Virus record (IMG/VR): IMGVR_UViG_3300029922_000148
Span: 1 to 40,171 of that record
Strand: one strand, 5' to 3'
From: a virus
DNA length: 40,171 nucleotides
In this document: positions 31,205 through 37,843 of the stretch, piece after piece
Layout: each line of letters opens with the position of its first letter
Numbering within the stretch: position 1 is the first letter of the stretch
Position numbers and translations under genes: made by a program
The notes under the pieces: model-generated
Database searches by the model: none
What the model saw: the letters and a program-made list of their open reading frames with translations, nothing else
What the model was told of the DNA's origin: nothing

Positions 31205-31314
31205 AACCCATCTCCAAAAGTCTCAGCACCGCGCTTCACCCAGGTAAAGAGCGACATGAAAATGTCGTGGACACCTGACGCGATGCTGAGATTTTTATAG
31301 ACGGGTTTGTCCAT
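31201..31314 (-). CDS. Small hypothetical protein (37 aa)
   Basis: MDKPVYKNLSIASGVHDIFM then SLFTWVKRGAETFGDGL and TGA, which overlaps the next start. It follows a promoter-like sequence at 31377-31350 by about 35 bases. The coupling supports it as a real gene; function unknown. Confidence 0.5.
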   Translation of the reverse strand: MDKPVYKNLSIASGVHDIFMSLFTWVKRGAETFGDGL

Positions 31315-31349
31315 GCTCTTTTTATTGGAGGCGGTGAAAGCCTGCTCTT

Positions 31350-31377
31350 TTTATCTCACTCCCCGCGCGAGTGTCAA
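31350..31377 (-). promoter_or_regulatory. Sigma70-like promoter TTGACA / GATAAA
   Basis: On the minus strand TTGACA (31377-31372), 16 bases, then GATAAA (31355-31350); with 17 bases the box is ATAAAA. The -35 box overlaps the stop codon of the 70-aa gene. It would drive the 37-aa, 39-aa, initiator-like and downstream methyltransferase genes. Confidence 0.5.
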
Positions 31378-31586
31378 GATTGTGTTTCATTTTTCCCCCT
31401 CAAATCTTCGACTCTGGCGACGTGATAAGCCCCGTTTTTTGATTTCACGGTGGCAAAGTCTTTCCTGTGTTCAGTTAGGCTCACAAATTCGACCTCTTCT
31501 TCCGGCCAGTGCCGCACCTTCCAAATCAGCTTGTCGCCGGGTTCTGCGCTGTAGAGGAGTTCAGGTTTCACGAGAGGATGGTCCAT
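31374..31586 (-). CDS. Small hypothetical protein overlapping the methyltransferase end (70 aa)
   Basis: Begins MDHPLVKPELLYSAEPGDKL and looks like a compact beta-barrel domain (KLIWKVRHWPEEEVEFVSLT). Its start lies in the third frame over the last codons of the two overlapping genes upstream. Unrecognised. Confidence 0.55.
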   Translation of the reverse strand: MDHPLVKPELLYSAEPGDKLIWKVRHWPEEEVEFVSLTEHRKDFATVKSKNGAYHVARVEDLRGKNETQS

Positions 31587-32526
31587 GCGAGAGCAACCAC
31601 TGCTGGAACCTGTCCGTCTCCAATGGACTCAGTGCGGTCCACTTGATCGGCCATCCCATGAACCACTCTGTCCAGTCTGGGTTCAAATTCCCAGGGCGAT
31701 CCTTGGCCACTTGCGACAGCATCATTTGCTTTCCCGCCTTTGCTCGTTTCGCGATGCACGGAGTCGTCACCATGTTGCCACGGTCTCGATTGTCGGATGT
31801 CTGTGGCGTTGGCATCCGTCTGCATTCCCCCAGAAGCGATAGAATTATTCCTCCATCTTTTTGATTGTGCCGGTCTCGACCGTGAGCGTCTTGTACCGTT
31901 GGCGTCTGAAGCCTTTGAATTCCCTGCATCAGCTTCATCGCATGACGGGAACTGCCATCGTATTCTTTCCCGATAAGCATAGGCGCCATCGCGTCGAACG
32001 CCGTCAACGTCGGAAGTCTTTGTGCCCTTGATCCAGATTCGAGCACGCTCGTGATCCAAGCACGGTGTTCCTCTAAGCCAAATGGCATCGGCAGCGGAAA
32101 GAACTCCCCAGACCAAATCATACCCCAGCGCGGCCAAGTTTCCGAGTACGATTCCAAGCCCCCGAGAAGTGAGGATTGGCGAGTTTTCCACGAAGACGTA
32201 TTTGGGTCGTACTTCGCCAACGATCCTTGCGTATTCGGACCACAATCCAGATCGCTCGCCTTCAAGCCCCGCGCCTCGGCCGGCACTGCTGATGTCTTGG
32301 CAAGGGAATCCTCCGCAGACGACATCAACGAGTCCCCGCCAAGGTCTACCGTCAAATGTTTTGACGTCGTCCCAGATGGGGAACTTTGGCAAGATTCCGT
32401 CCCTTTGTCGGGAGAGCAAGATTTGCTGGCGGTAAGGTTCAACCTCGACAGCACAGACGCAGGTATGTCCGAGAAGGATGCCACCGAGGATACCGCCCCC
32501 CCCTCCTGCAAAAAGATGTAGCTCAT
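31561..32526 (-). CDS. Second ORF overlapping the dcm-like gene over its whole length (321 aa)
   Basis: Frame +1 relative to the methyltransferase, starting four bases later (ATGAATGAG holds both ATGs). Residues 1-100 are Ser/Thr-rich and look like a frame shadow. From about 105 the sequence matches a recurrent phage protein family: KYDPNTSSWKT (105-115), LESYSETWPRWGMIWSGE (124-141), a PTPT/D repeat region and LNPDWTEWFMGWPIKWT (281-297) ending PLETDRFQQWLLSHG. I know this Trp-rich ending from many phage proteins annotated hypothetical or methyltransferase-associated. Both frames appear to be under protein-level constraint; function unknown. Confidence 0.6.
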   Translation of the reverse strand: MSYIFLQEGGAVSSVASFSDIPASVLSRLNLTASKSCSPDKGTESCQSSPSGTTSKHLTVDLGGDSLMSSAEDSLAKTSAVPAEARGLKASDLDCGPNTQGSLAKYDPNTSSWKTRQSSLLGGLESYSETWPRWGMIWSGEFFPLPMPFGLEEHRAWITSVLESGSRAQRLPTLTAFDAMAPMLIGKEYDGSSRHAMKLMQGIQRLQTPTVQDAHGRDRHNQKDGGIILSLLGECRRMPTPQTSDNRDRGNMVTTPCIAKRAKAGKQMMLSQVAKDRPGNLNPDWTEWFMGWPIKWTALSPLETDRFQQWLLSHGPSSRET

Positions 32527-32530
32527 TCAT
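31568..32530 (-). CDS. C5-cytosine DNA methyltransferase, Dcm-like (320 aa)
   Basis: Begins MNELHLFAGGGGGILGGILL (SAM motif I), then AVEVEPY (II), WDDV (III), VVCGGFPCQDIS (motif IV, Cys77), YVFVENSPIL (VI, E115) and ERARIWI (VIII). The C-terminus DRTESIGDGQVPAVVALAWT is motif X, with Asp replacing the usual Asn of GNGQVP. The region about 170-290, the target-recognition domain, is unusually hydrophilic and is where the overlapping frame is best conserved. Methylates cytosine, probably for anti-restriction. GAGGGG upstream may serve both overlapping starts. Confidence 0.88.
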   Translation of the reverse strand: MNELHLFAGGGGGILGGILLGHTCVCAVEVEPYRQQILLSRQRDGILPKFPIWDDVKTFDGRPWRGLVDVVCGGFPCQDISSAGRGAGLEGERSGLWSEYARIVGEVRPKYVFVENSPILTSRGLGIVLGNLAALGYDLVWGVLSAADAIWLRGTPCLDHERARIWIKGTKTSDVDGVRRDGAYAYRERIRWQFPSCDEADAGNSKASDANGTRRSRSRPAQSKRWRNNSIASGGMQTDANATDIRQSRPWQHGDDSVHRETSKGGKANDAVASGQGSPWEFEPRLDRVVHGMADQVDRTESIGDGQVPAVVALAWTILS

Positions 32531-32742
32531 TGCCCCTCATGCCTTGCGTAGAGTTCATCCTTGGTAGCTCGGAGCATGTTGGCCGCGATGAGGCAGGCTT
32601 TGGCTCGGTGATGGATTAGGCAGCTAAGCAGGCGAAGCTCCCGGACAATCTCGGAATTGGATCGGTAAAAGCGGTACTGGCTGTCCTTGGCGTCAATGTG
32701 CGCCGCCGAATGCGAGTAGAGGCATAGCGGGTTGTGGGTCAT
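32527..32742 (-). CDS. Small hypothetical protein (71 aa)
   Basis: Begins MTHNPLCLYSHSAAHIDAKD; the C-terminal half is helical (ELRLLSCLIHHRAKACLIAA). Linked by ATGA overlaps on both sides. Unrecognised. Confidence 0.55.
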   Translation of the reverse strand: MTHNPLCLYSHSAAHIDAKDSQYRFYRSNSEIVRELRLLSCLIHHRAKACLIAANMLRATKDELYARHEGQ

Positions 32743-32963
32743 GCGTTTATCGAGTGAGACTTACCGTTTCCAGCAATGTGCGCACGATTCCAGCCCTCGC
32801 GCCAAGCCGAAAACTCCGCAGTGCCGAAGGGAAATGGGTTTTCTGGAACCCAGACATTAACAAGATACCCGGTAGCGATCTTTCTTTCGTGCCACGAAAG
32901 AAAGGCTTCTGCGCCAAGCATCGCCGAGTCATCAACAACGTAAAGCTCAAATTTCGCGCTCAA
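32739..32963 (-). CDS. Small protein with Rmf/CrpP-like motif (74 aa)
   Basis: Starts at TTG 32963 (TTGA overlap, GAGG upstream). The end contains NPFPFGTAEFSAWREGWNRA (about 42-61), which resembles the NP.P.GTA...AW..GW motif of ribosome-modulation-factor/CrpP-type proteins common in phages. The N-terminal part (MSAKFELYVVDDSAMLGAEA) is extra. Role unknown; family resemblance only. Confidence 0.55.
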   Translation of the reverse strand: MSAKFELYVVDDSAMLGAEAFLSWHERKIATGYLVNVWVPENPFPFGTAEFSAWREGWNRAHIAGNGKSHSINA

Positions 32964-33124
32964 GCGGCCTCGCTTTCGTCGCCGTAGACGGCTAGTTTGA
33001 GCACGCGATTTGCCCTCTCCAATTCAGCAATTTTCTTTTCCTGGGTCATGTTTTGTTTCCTCAGTTTTGAGATTATGCCCGCTCGGATGTCGAGCAGGCG
33101 GTTCATGTATTTTACCGATTTCAT
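32960..33124 (-). CDS. Short coiled-coil protein (54 aa)
   Basis: MKSVKYMNRLLDIRAGIISK followed by LRKQNMTQEKKIAELERANR and an acidic end (DESEAA). The Leu/Ile heptads predict a coiled coil. Start ATG 33124 overlaps the upstream stop (ATGA); its own stop makes a TTGA overlap. Function unknown. Confidence 0.5.
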   Translation of the reverse strand: MKSVKYMNRLLDIRAGIISKLRKQNMTQEKKIAELERANRVLKLAVYGDESEAA

Positions 33125-33375
33125 GGCTTCGTGAGAAATTCTGCGATCCTCTCTATATTATTTATCGCGCCATCGCGATTTCGGAAGAAAAGATCGTACA
33201 ATTCGTGCGCAGTTTTGCCTTTGAATTTTTTGACAGGACTCGGCTTTAAGGTCCGGTCAAACTGGAAAAAAGGCGTGGCTCCTTCCATCATCTCACGAAA
33301 GGAATTATCGTCAGCGCAAATGCGATGATTTTCCACAGCATGTGGAAACAAGTCTCTTACTAAGATAGTTTTCAT
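33121..33375 (-). CDS. Hypothetical protein (84 aa)
   Basis: Begins MKTILVRDLFPHAVENHRIC. ATG 33375 overlaps the nuclease stop. Alpha-helical C-terminus (HELYDLFFRNRDGAINNIER). Unrecognised. Confidence 0.55.
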   Translation of the reverse strand: MKTILVRDLFPHAVENHRICADDNSFREMMEGATPFFQFDRTLKPSPVKKFKGKTAHELYDLFFRNRDGAINNIERIAEFLTKP

Positions 33376-33827
33376 TCTCGATGCAGCCTCATTTTTGGTT
33401 GAGTTGAATTTGGCGAGATGACGGTTTCTGTCCACTCGCCTTTTTTATACTGAGCCAAAACGAATTTGAAGTTGGAAAAAGTACGGGCGGCAACTTTCAG
33501 CTTGATCCAAGAATCCTCAAATACGTGAGCGCCCTTGACCTCGTAACAAGTCACAATGCAGTATCCCCCCGCACCCAATTGTATTACGGAAAAATCGGGC
33601 GTGTATTTGCACCTATAAGCTAGCTCCAACGTCAGCCCAAAAGGGAATATGTCGCGAGGGTCGTATCGCCGTCTCAGAATCTCAAAAAACGACGCCTCAG
33701 TTTTGTTCATCCTGGGCTTCAAAAAGGTTTGGCCCTTAGTCGCAGCGATTTCTTTCACGGAGATATTCGACATGCGAGCCTTGAGTTTTTCAAACTCCTC
33801 CCGGCTCATGCGCAGGTTCTGGCTCAC
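33372..33827 (-). CDS. PD-(D/E)XK nuclease, DUF1064-like (151 aa)
   Basis: MNKTEASFFEIL (E44) opens the nuclease core, followed by LAYRCKYTPDFSVI (D78) and TCYEVKGAHVFED (E96, K98), then SWIKLKVAARTFSNFKFVLA. This matches the DUF1064 phage family in order and spacing. The first 35 residues are a basic helical extension. Such proteins are predicted to cut DNA during phage replication or recombination. Neighbours are small early genes and the recombination pair. Confidence 0.8.
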   Translation of the reverse strand: MSQNLRMSREEFEKLKARMSNISVKEIAATKGQTFLKPRMNKTEASFFEILRRRYDPRDIFPFGLTLELAYRCKYTPDFSVIQLGAGGYCIVTCYEVKGAHVFEDSWIKLKVAARTFSNFKFVLAQYKKGEWTETVISPNSTQPKMRLHRE

Positions 33828-34012
33828 GCGATCACCCCTTCCTTGCGCAGCGCATCGCGAAGCGTGATAGTCTGCCTATCGATGCACTCGTGAAGCTTCC
33901 CCTTGGTAGTAAAGCACTGCATATTCTGGTTCTCGACGTAGGCTTCAAAAAGAGCGGAGAGCAGTTCCGATCGGGTAACTTTGGGCGCGGGCTTGGCAAT
34001 GGCGAGGATCAT
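33824..34012 (-). CDS. Hypothetical protein (62 aa)
   Basis: MILAIAKPAPKVTRSELLSA then LFEAYVENQNMQCFTTKGKL. ATG 34012 has AAAGGAAG upstream and an ATGA overlap with the 48-aa gene; the longer reading frame upstream is a shadow. Helical; function unknown. Confidence 0.6.
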   Translation of the reverse strand: MILAIAKPAPKVTRSELLSALFEAYVENQNMQCFTTKGKLHECIDRQTITLRDALRKEGVIA

Positions 34013-34155
34013 GGCTTCCTTTCTTGTGAAAAAGCAACCAGGACGCCTCCCGTAAGTGCCATTATGACGGTGAACCACAACGGGCCGTTGCCTGCGACGG
34101 CATCGCAGCCAAAAGACAGTGCTATTATTCCGTAAACGAGAGCAAGCGTTCTCAT
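34009..34155 (-). CDS. Small membrane protein (48 aa)
   Basis: MRTLALVYGIIALSFGCDAV then AGNGPLWFTVIMALTGGVLV AFSQERKP. It has two hydrophobic segments (about 3-16 and 26-41), the first ending FGC, which could be a lipobox. ATG 34155 follows the same GAAAGGAAGCC ribosome site as the next gene. Function unknown; inner-membrane localisation inferred. Confidence 0.55.
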   Translation of the reverse strand: MRTLALVYGIIALSFGCDAVAGNGPLWFTVIMALTGGVLVAFSQERKP

Positions 34156-34394
34156 GGCTTCCTTTCTCCCGGCCCTTGATGGTCGCGAAAACGGTTGATG
34201 ATGGCTTGGCGCTGGGCGTGACTTCGTTGTTCCTCCTGGTCGTCGGCTTCAACGGGCGGCTCAGGCACGCAAAGCTCCTTGCGGATGATTTTCTCAATGT
34301 CATCCGCGCTCTTTGGCCCATCCGGCCCGTCCAGAATCCTGTCCCAGATGGCTTGCGCGGCGTCCAATATGCCGTCTTCAATATTTTTGCTCAT
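34152..34394 (-). CDS. Hypothetical acidic protein (80 aa)
   Basis: Begins MSKNIEDGILDAAQAIWDRI and is acidic, Gln- and Arg-rich at the end (EEQRSHAQRQAIINRFRDHQ). Ends in ERKP, as does the following 48-aa gene, because the stop/ribosome-site junction is duplicated. Function unknown. Confidence 0.6.
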   Translation of the reverse strand: MSKNIEDGILDAAQAIWDRILDGPDGPKSADDIEKIIRKELCVPEPPVEADDQEEQRSHAQRQAIINRFRDHQGPGERKP

Positions 34395-35545
34395 GATTCC
34401 TCCTCCTCCTCAATAGCCGCGCCTTTCGGCACGAGTTGTTTTTTGCCTTCCTTGGCCACGATGACGGGATCGAGCAGCGCGTTAATCCGATTCTCAGCGG
34501 TCTTGCCTTTTATATTTTCGCGCTCTTTCAGGTACGCCTTGAGCGATTGCAGGAGCCTCGTCTTGTGAACCTTGAGGCACTTCTGATACTGCTCGGCTTC
34601 CAGAATTTCGGACACTTGCTGGTAGCAGGCCGACACGTCCTCGATATTCTTGGCTGTTTTGCCCTTGGCGAGTTCCCAGCCCTCGACGGCGTTGGGATCA
34701 ATTTCAAGCTCCTCGTAAAGCCGCTCAGTGAGAGCTTTAATGTTCCCAGCGACGATCTTGGTTAGGGAAAGTAGCTGGCCTTTTTCTGCGGGCGATAGGT
34801 CGATTAGGGATGGCATGGATTTGAGTTTTTCGGGTGGATATAAGGTTTCAGGGCAACGAGACGTGGCGCGGGCCAGGCAGAAACGACATGCATCGACAGA
34901 AGGCGTCCGCACGGCTTTCGCATCGCGGACAGCCTCGTCAATCTCCGCGAGGTCTAGGAGGGCTTGAGGCAGTGACTTGGCGTCATAAAGTACCGGCGTG
35001 GGTAATCCGTATCTCGGAATGATCGAGGCGTAAACCTCGTCAATCGCAAGTTCGGGATTGTCCATGCGTTCAGCCAAGGCGACAGATTCTTGCCAGACGG
35101 CCACGGAATACGATCTGATTTGATCGTTAACTTCGGGGGACGGCACGTCGAGAAATCCAGACTTGAAATCGAGGATCAGGGCAACCCTTTTGCCGTAGAT
35201 CATGCCGTACTGGATAAAATCGGGATGTCCTGAAATGATCCGCTCGCCGTTGTGGATAACGTAGAATGGTTCCTCCCGTTCTCGCACCACCTCGCCTCTC
35301 TCGATTCCCTCGGCATCCGGTGGGAATATCTTGTCAACAATGTAAGCGGCGGTATCCGCCAGCCTCGCGGCCACGTCGAAAAGCTCGTCAGTCAACAACG
35401 GCATTTTCGATTCGTCTTTTAGTGCGTCGTGAATAAGTCTGCCGTCGCCAGTCCACGACTTTTCCTTGCTCTGGGGGATGCCGCTTTCGGCGGCGGGTGC
35501 CCCAGAGCAATTGCGGTAACGGTGAATTGAGGAAGCTCTGATCAC
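34391..35545 (-). CDS. Cas4/RecB-like Fe-S nuclease, DUF2800-like (384 aa)
   Basis: C13 in YRNCSGAPAAESG and the trio C220, C223, C231 (CRFCLARATSRC) form a Fe-S cluster as in Cas4/AddB-type nucleases. The nuclease core has HPDFIQY (D109) and LILDFKSG (D126, K128). The C-terminal helical region (QSLKAYLKERENIKGKTAEN) is typical of phage DUF2800 proteins. It probably degrades one DNA strand and works with the annealing-like protein encoded just upstream. Starts at GTG 35545 with a GTGA overlap. Confidence 0.85.
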   Translation of the reverse strand: MIRASSIHRYRNCSGAPAAESGIPQSKEKSWTGDGRLIHDALKDESKMPLLTDELFDVAARLADTAAYIVDKIFPPDAEGIERGEVVREREEPFYVIHNGERIISGHPDFIQYGMIYGKRVALILDFKSGFLDVPSPEVNDQIRSYSVAVWQESVALAERMDNPELAIDEVYASIIPRYGLPTPVLYDAKSLPQALLDLAEIDEAVRDAKAVRTPSVDACRFCLARATSRCPETLYPPEKLKSMPSLIDLSPAEKGQLLSLTKIVAGNIKALTERLYEELEIDPNAVEGWELAKGKTAKNIEDVSACYQQVSEILEAEQYQKCLKVHKTRLLQSLKAYLKERENIKGKTAENRINALLDPVIVAKEGKKQLVPKGAAIEEEEES

Positions 35546-36669
35546 GGCGCGGAGTCTCCTCTCTCGCCAAGGATCACATTTTTGTACTCAGTCCACGACG
35601 CGATTGCGTCGGCGAGTACGTCGTCGGCCAGGTCACCCGGCCCGCTGAACGCACGCGGAATCCGCTTCCCAAAGCTTTTCAGGCAACGGCCAAGCTCGTC
35701 GGCGGTGATGGCGGGAGTCTCTGAATTCATGAGGAATTGCAGCTTTTGCTCTGGCGTCTCCGGTTTGTTCTCCTCGGAAGTTTGAGCACTCCCCGTCTCA
35801 TCGTTTTTCCCGCCGGATTGCGGTACTGGCGCGTCGGGGGTCTGGCCGGTGCTCGCGGCTTTTTCAGGGGAAGTCTTTTCTTTGGCTGGCTTCGTAAAAA
35901 TCGGCTTAGCAGCGATTGGAGCCGGAAAAGCCTCGTCAATGGTCGTATCGTTCTCACGGATGGCCGTCTTAAGACCCGCCAGCGTTTCGAGGTGTTCGGT
36001 CTGCAAGTCTCCCTCACCTTGGATGCCCAGAGACGCCCAGACGCGCTTAGGGTCGATCTTGAGAACCGTCGTGATCCATTTTACCACGGCGTTGCGACGC
36101 TGTTCAAAAGTCTGGATAGACTCGTTCGACAACAATTCGCGCACTGCTCTTTCGACCGGGCGGGCAATGGCGCGGGGAACAACTTGGAACGTGGCATCGC
36201 GACGAGCCTTGGCGACAGCGGCTTTTGCCACCGTCACGCGCATCCGAGGATCAAACGGCGTCTTGCCGTCCTGCTTGAGCGTTGATTCGATGATGTCGGA
36301 GGACGAGGCGAAGTTCGTTTCAAGGTCATGGGCCACGCCACGCGCCTTCACGTAGGTTTCGGTCTGCTCAAGGATGATGGCTCCCACGCGGAGATTGCCG
36401 TAGCACGAGCCGACGATTTCGGCCATGCGGACGGACATTCCTTCCGCGTACTTTCCCCCGCCAACCGGGCGCGAGTAGAGGCAGCTTTCGGCAGTTTCCG
36501 TATCGATGGTGGCCATCGCAATCGCCCGCTTTTTGTAAAGGTCAAGTGAGCGCGGGTAGCGGTGGGCTGTTGCGACCTGTACGTCAATCTCCCCGCGCGT
36601 GATTGCCTCTAATGCAGAGGCTGGCATGACCTCTAGAGAGGCCGTGTTATTTTCGGTTTCGTTGTTCAT
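35542..36669 (-). CDS. Putative single-strand annealing protein, RecT/Erf-like (375 aa)
   Basis: Conserved core about 20-180: YPRSLDLYKKRAIAMATIDT, CLYSRPVGGGKYAEGMSVRM, AEIVGSCYGNLRVG and MRVTVAKAAVAKARRDATFQ VVP. I know this family from phage genomes next to Cas4-like nucleases and take it as an annealing protein; the homology is remembered, not tested. A Pro/Lys/Thr-rich linker (about 245-310) leads to a C-terminal helical tail. With the DUF2800-like nuclease it would make a recombination pair. Confidence 0.65.
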   Translation of the reverse strand: MNNETENNTASLEVMPASALEAITRGEIDVQVATAHRYPRSLDLYKKRAIAMATIDTETAESCLYSRPVGGGKYAEGMSVRMAEIVGSCYGNLRVGAIILEQTETYVKARGVAHDLETNFASSSDIIESTLKQDGKTPFDPRMRVTVAKAAVAKARRDATFQVVPRAIARPVERAVRELLSNESIQTFEQRRNAVVKWITTVLKIDPKRVWASLGIQGEGDLQTEHLETLAGLKTAIRENDTTIDEAFPAPIAAKPIFTKPAKEKTSPEKAASTGQTPDAPVPQSGGKNDETGSAQTSEENKPETPEQKLQFLMNSETPAITADELGRCLKSFGKRIPRAFSGPGDLADDVLADAIASWTEYKNVILGERGDSAP

Positions 36670-36890
36670 AGGTTGTTTTCTTTCAAAAGTTTTTCCGCCG
36701 CTTCCTTCTCCACCTCGCGAATCTGGGCGATGTGAGATTCCAGATTGGCAAGTATAGCCGGGCCAAGGACAATAACGTTTTCGGCGCAGTGCATTCGACT
36801 ATCTCCGTCGGTCAGCACAAAGCATCCAGAGGACGGATTATACGTGCAATAAGTCTCCTCCCCCAATCTTCGCACAAGCTCGACTTTCAC
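36666..36890 (-). CDS. Hypothetical protein (74 aa)
   Basis: Starts at GTG 36890 (GTGA overlap). Begins MKVELVRRLGEETYCTYNPS, has two Cys in a short beta region (GCFVLTDGDSRMHCAENVIV) and a terminal helix rich in Glu and Lys. Unrecognised. Confidence 0.55.
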   Translation of the reverse strand: MKVELVRRLGEETYCTYNPSSGCFVLTDGDSRMHCAENVIVLGPAILANLESHIAQIREVEKEAAEKLLKENNL

Positions 36891-37261
36891 GGCGTCACCT
36901 CGACTTCGATCTCCAAGATTTCGAGCTTCACATCATCTTCGCTATCGACCCATCGGCCACCATGGATGTCCTTCAACCTCTCTTCCGCAGAAAATTTGCT
37001 GTCGAATTGTAGCTTGAAAGGGCTACCGAAGAGTGTTCCGGTAAGCTCCCATTTTTTGACCTTTTCAGGCGGCGCGGTAAAAGTGACTTGCAAACGACCG
37101 CAATTGTCGCAACCAATGCGCAGCTTCTTCCCATTGGCGTTAATTTCGATTGAGAGTGGTACGTTGTATTGATCGTGCGATGTGTTGATGTCCGCGCCGG
37201 GGATGAAATACCAGAGGGCTTCCGTGATGTCTTTTGATGAGGTGATGTGTATGAGTTTCAT
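36887..37261 (-). CDS. Hypothetical protein with CDNC motif (124 aa)
   Basis: Begins MKLIHITSSKDITEALWYFI. Contains LRIGCDNCGRLQVTFTAPPE, a Cys pair that could bind zinc, and an acidic C-terminus (VKLEILEIEVEVTP). Soluble. Function unknown. Confidence 0.6.
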   Translation of the reverse strand: MKLIHITSSKDITEALWYFIPGADINTSHDQYNVPLSIEINANGKKLRIGCDNCGRLQVTFTAPPEKVKKWELTGTLFGSPFKLQFDSKFSAEERLKDIHGGRWVDSEDDVKLEILEIEVEVTP

Positions 37262-37267
37262 ATTTTT

Positions 37268-37375
37268 TTAGGGTGTGGTTGAGAAGGCGTGGTTGTAGAT
37301 TTGATCCAGACCGCACATGGCCAGGATAAGCAAGGCGAGCAGGAGGATTAGTATGTTGAGTTCAGAGCGGGTCAT
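37268..37375 (-). CDS. Very small membrane protein (35 aa)
   Basis: MTRSELNILILLLALLILAM then CGLDQIYNHAFSTTP. Residues 7-20 form one hydrophobic helix. ATG 37375 overlaps the upstream stop (ATGA). Small single-span peptides of this kind occur among phage early genes; function unknown. Confidence 0.5.
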   Translation of the reverse strand: MTRSELNILILLLALLILAMCGLDQIYNHAFSTTP

Positions 37376-37575
37376 ATCGCAAAAGCGGTTTGAAGAGCTT
37401 CCAGTTGCTCGGATTCGGTTAGGAGAATGTCTTTGCCGTCGTGCGTTGTTCCGTACTCGTCAGCGCGGTACTCTGAGGGATCGTCGATTGATTCTGAGCC
37501 GTTGTACGTCTTCAAAATCTCGACGCTAACCTCGACGGCTTCTTCATTGCGGAAGATGGTTATGTGCTCGTACAT
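37372..37575 (-). CDS. Hypothetical acidic protein (67 aa)
   Basis: Begins MYEHITIFRNEEAVEVSVEI and is acidic (YNGSESIDDPSEYRADEYGT). ATG 37575 lies two bases after the previous stop. Function unknown. Confidence 0.55.
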   Translation of the reverse strand: MYEHITIFRNEEAVEVSVEILKTYNGSESIDDPSEYRADEYGTTHDGKDILLTESEQLEALQTAFAI

Positions 37576-37577
37576 GG

Positions 37578-37784
37578 TCAATAACTCGCTTTCGATGCCG
37601 CCAGATCGCGGACTAAGGTTTTCACGAATGCCTTCCCTCGAAGCTCCATAGCAGCCGCTTCGGCGCACGATTTCATGCTGACCAGGGGAATGTCCTCGCC
37701 CGTCGGACGCACGCTGCTACGGAATCGCGGGATGCCGGTGAATTTGGAAGGCTTGACCTGCTCGTTATTATTCGTATTGTTCAT
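37578..37784 (-). CDS. Hypothetical protein (68 aa)
   Basis: Begins MNNTNNNEQVKPSKFTGIPR; basic, with a short helical C-terminus (CAEAAAMELRGKAFVKTLVR). First gene after the hairpin at 37802-37835. Unrecognised. Confidence 0.55.
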   Translation of the reverse strand: MNNTNNNEQVKPSKFTGIPRFRSSVRPTGEDIPLVSMKSCAEAAAMELRGKAFVKTLVRDLAASKASY

Positions 37785-37801
37785 TGTGGTTGATGTTTCC
37801 T

Positions 37802-37839
37802 AGCCGGGAGTGCTTAGAGGTGGGCGCTCCCGGCTTTTT
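37802..37839 (+). terminator. Intrinsic-terminator-like hairpin, oriented rightward
   Basis: A 9-bp GC-rich stem AGCCGGGAG / CTCCCGGCT with a 16-base loop, followed on the plus strand by TTTTG (the stem's last T makes it TTTTTG). On the minus strand, the direction of all neighbouring genes, no T-run follows. It may stop antisense transcription or act as a leader structure. Confidence 0.5.
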
Positions 37840-37843
37840 GTTA

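Noticed and set aside
32747-32950. 67-codon minus-strand ORF starting MSFTLLMTRRCL
   Set aside because: Alternate frame of the Rmf/CrpP-like gene; the TTG-started frame has coupling and a ribosome site.
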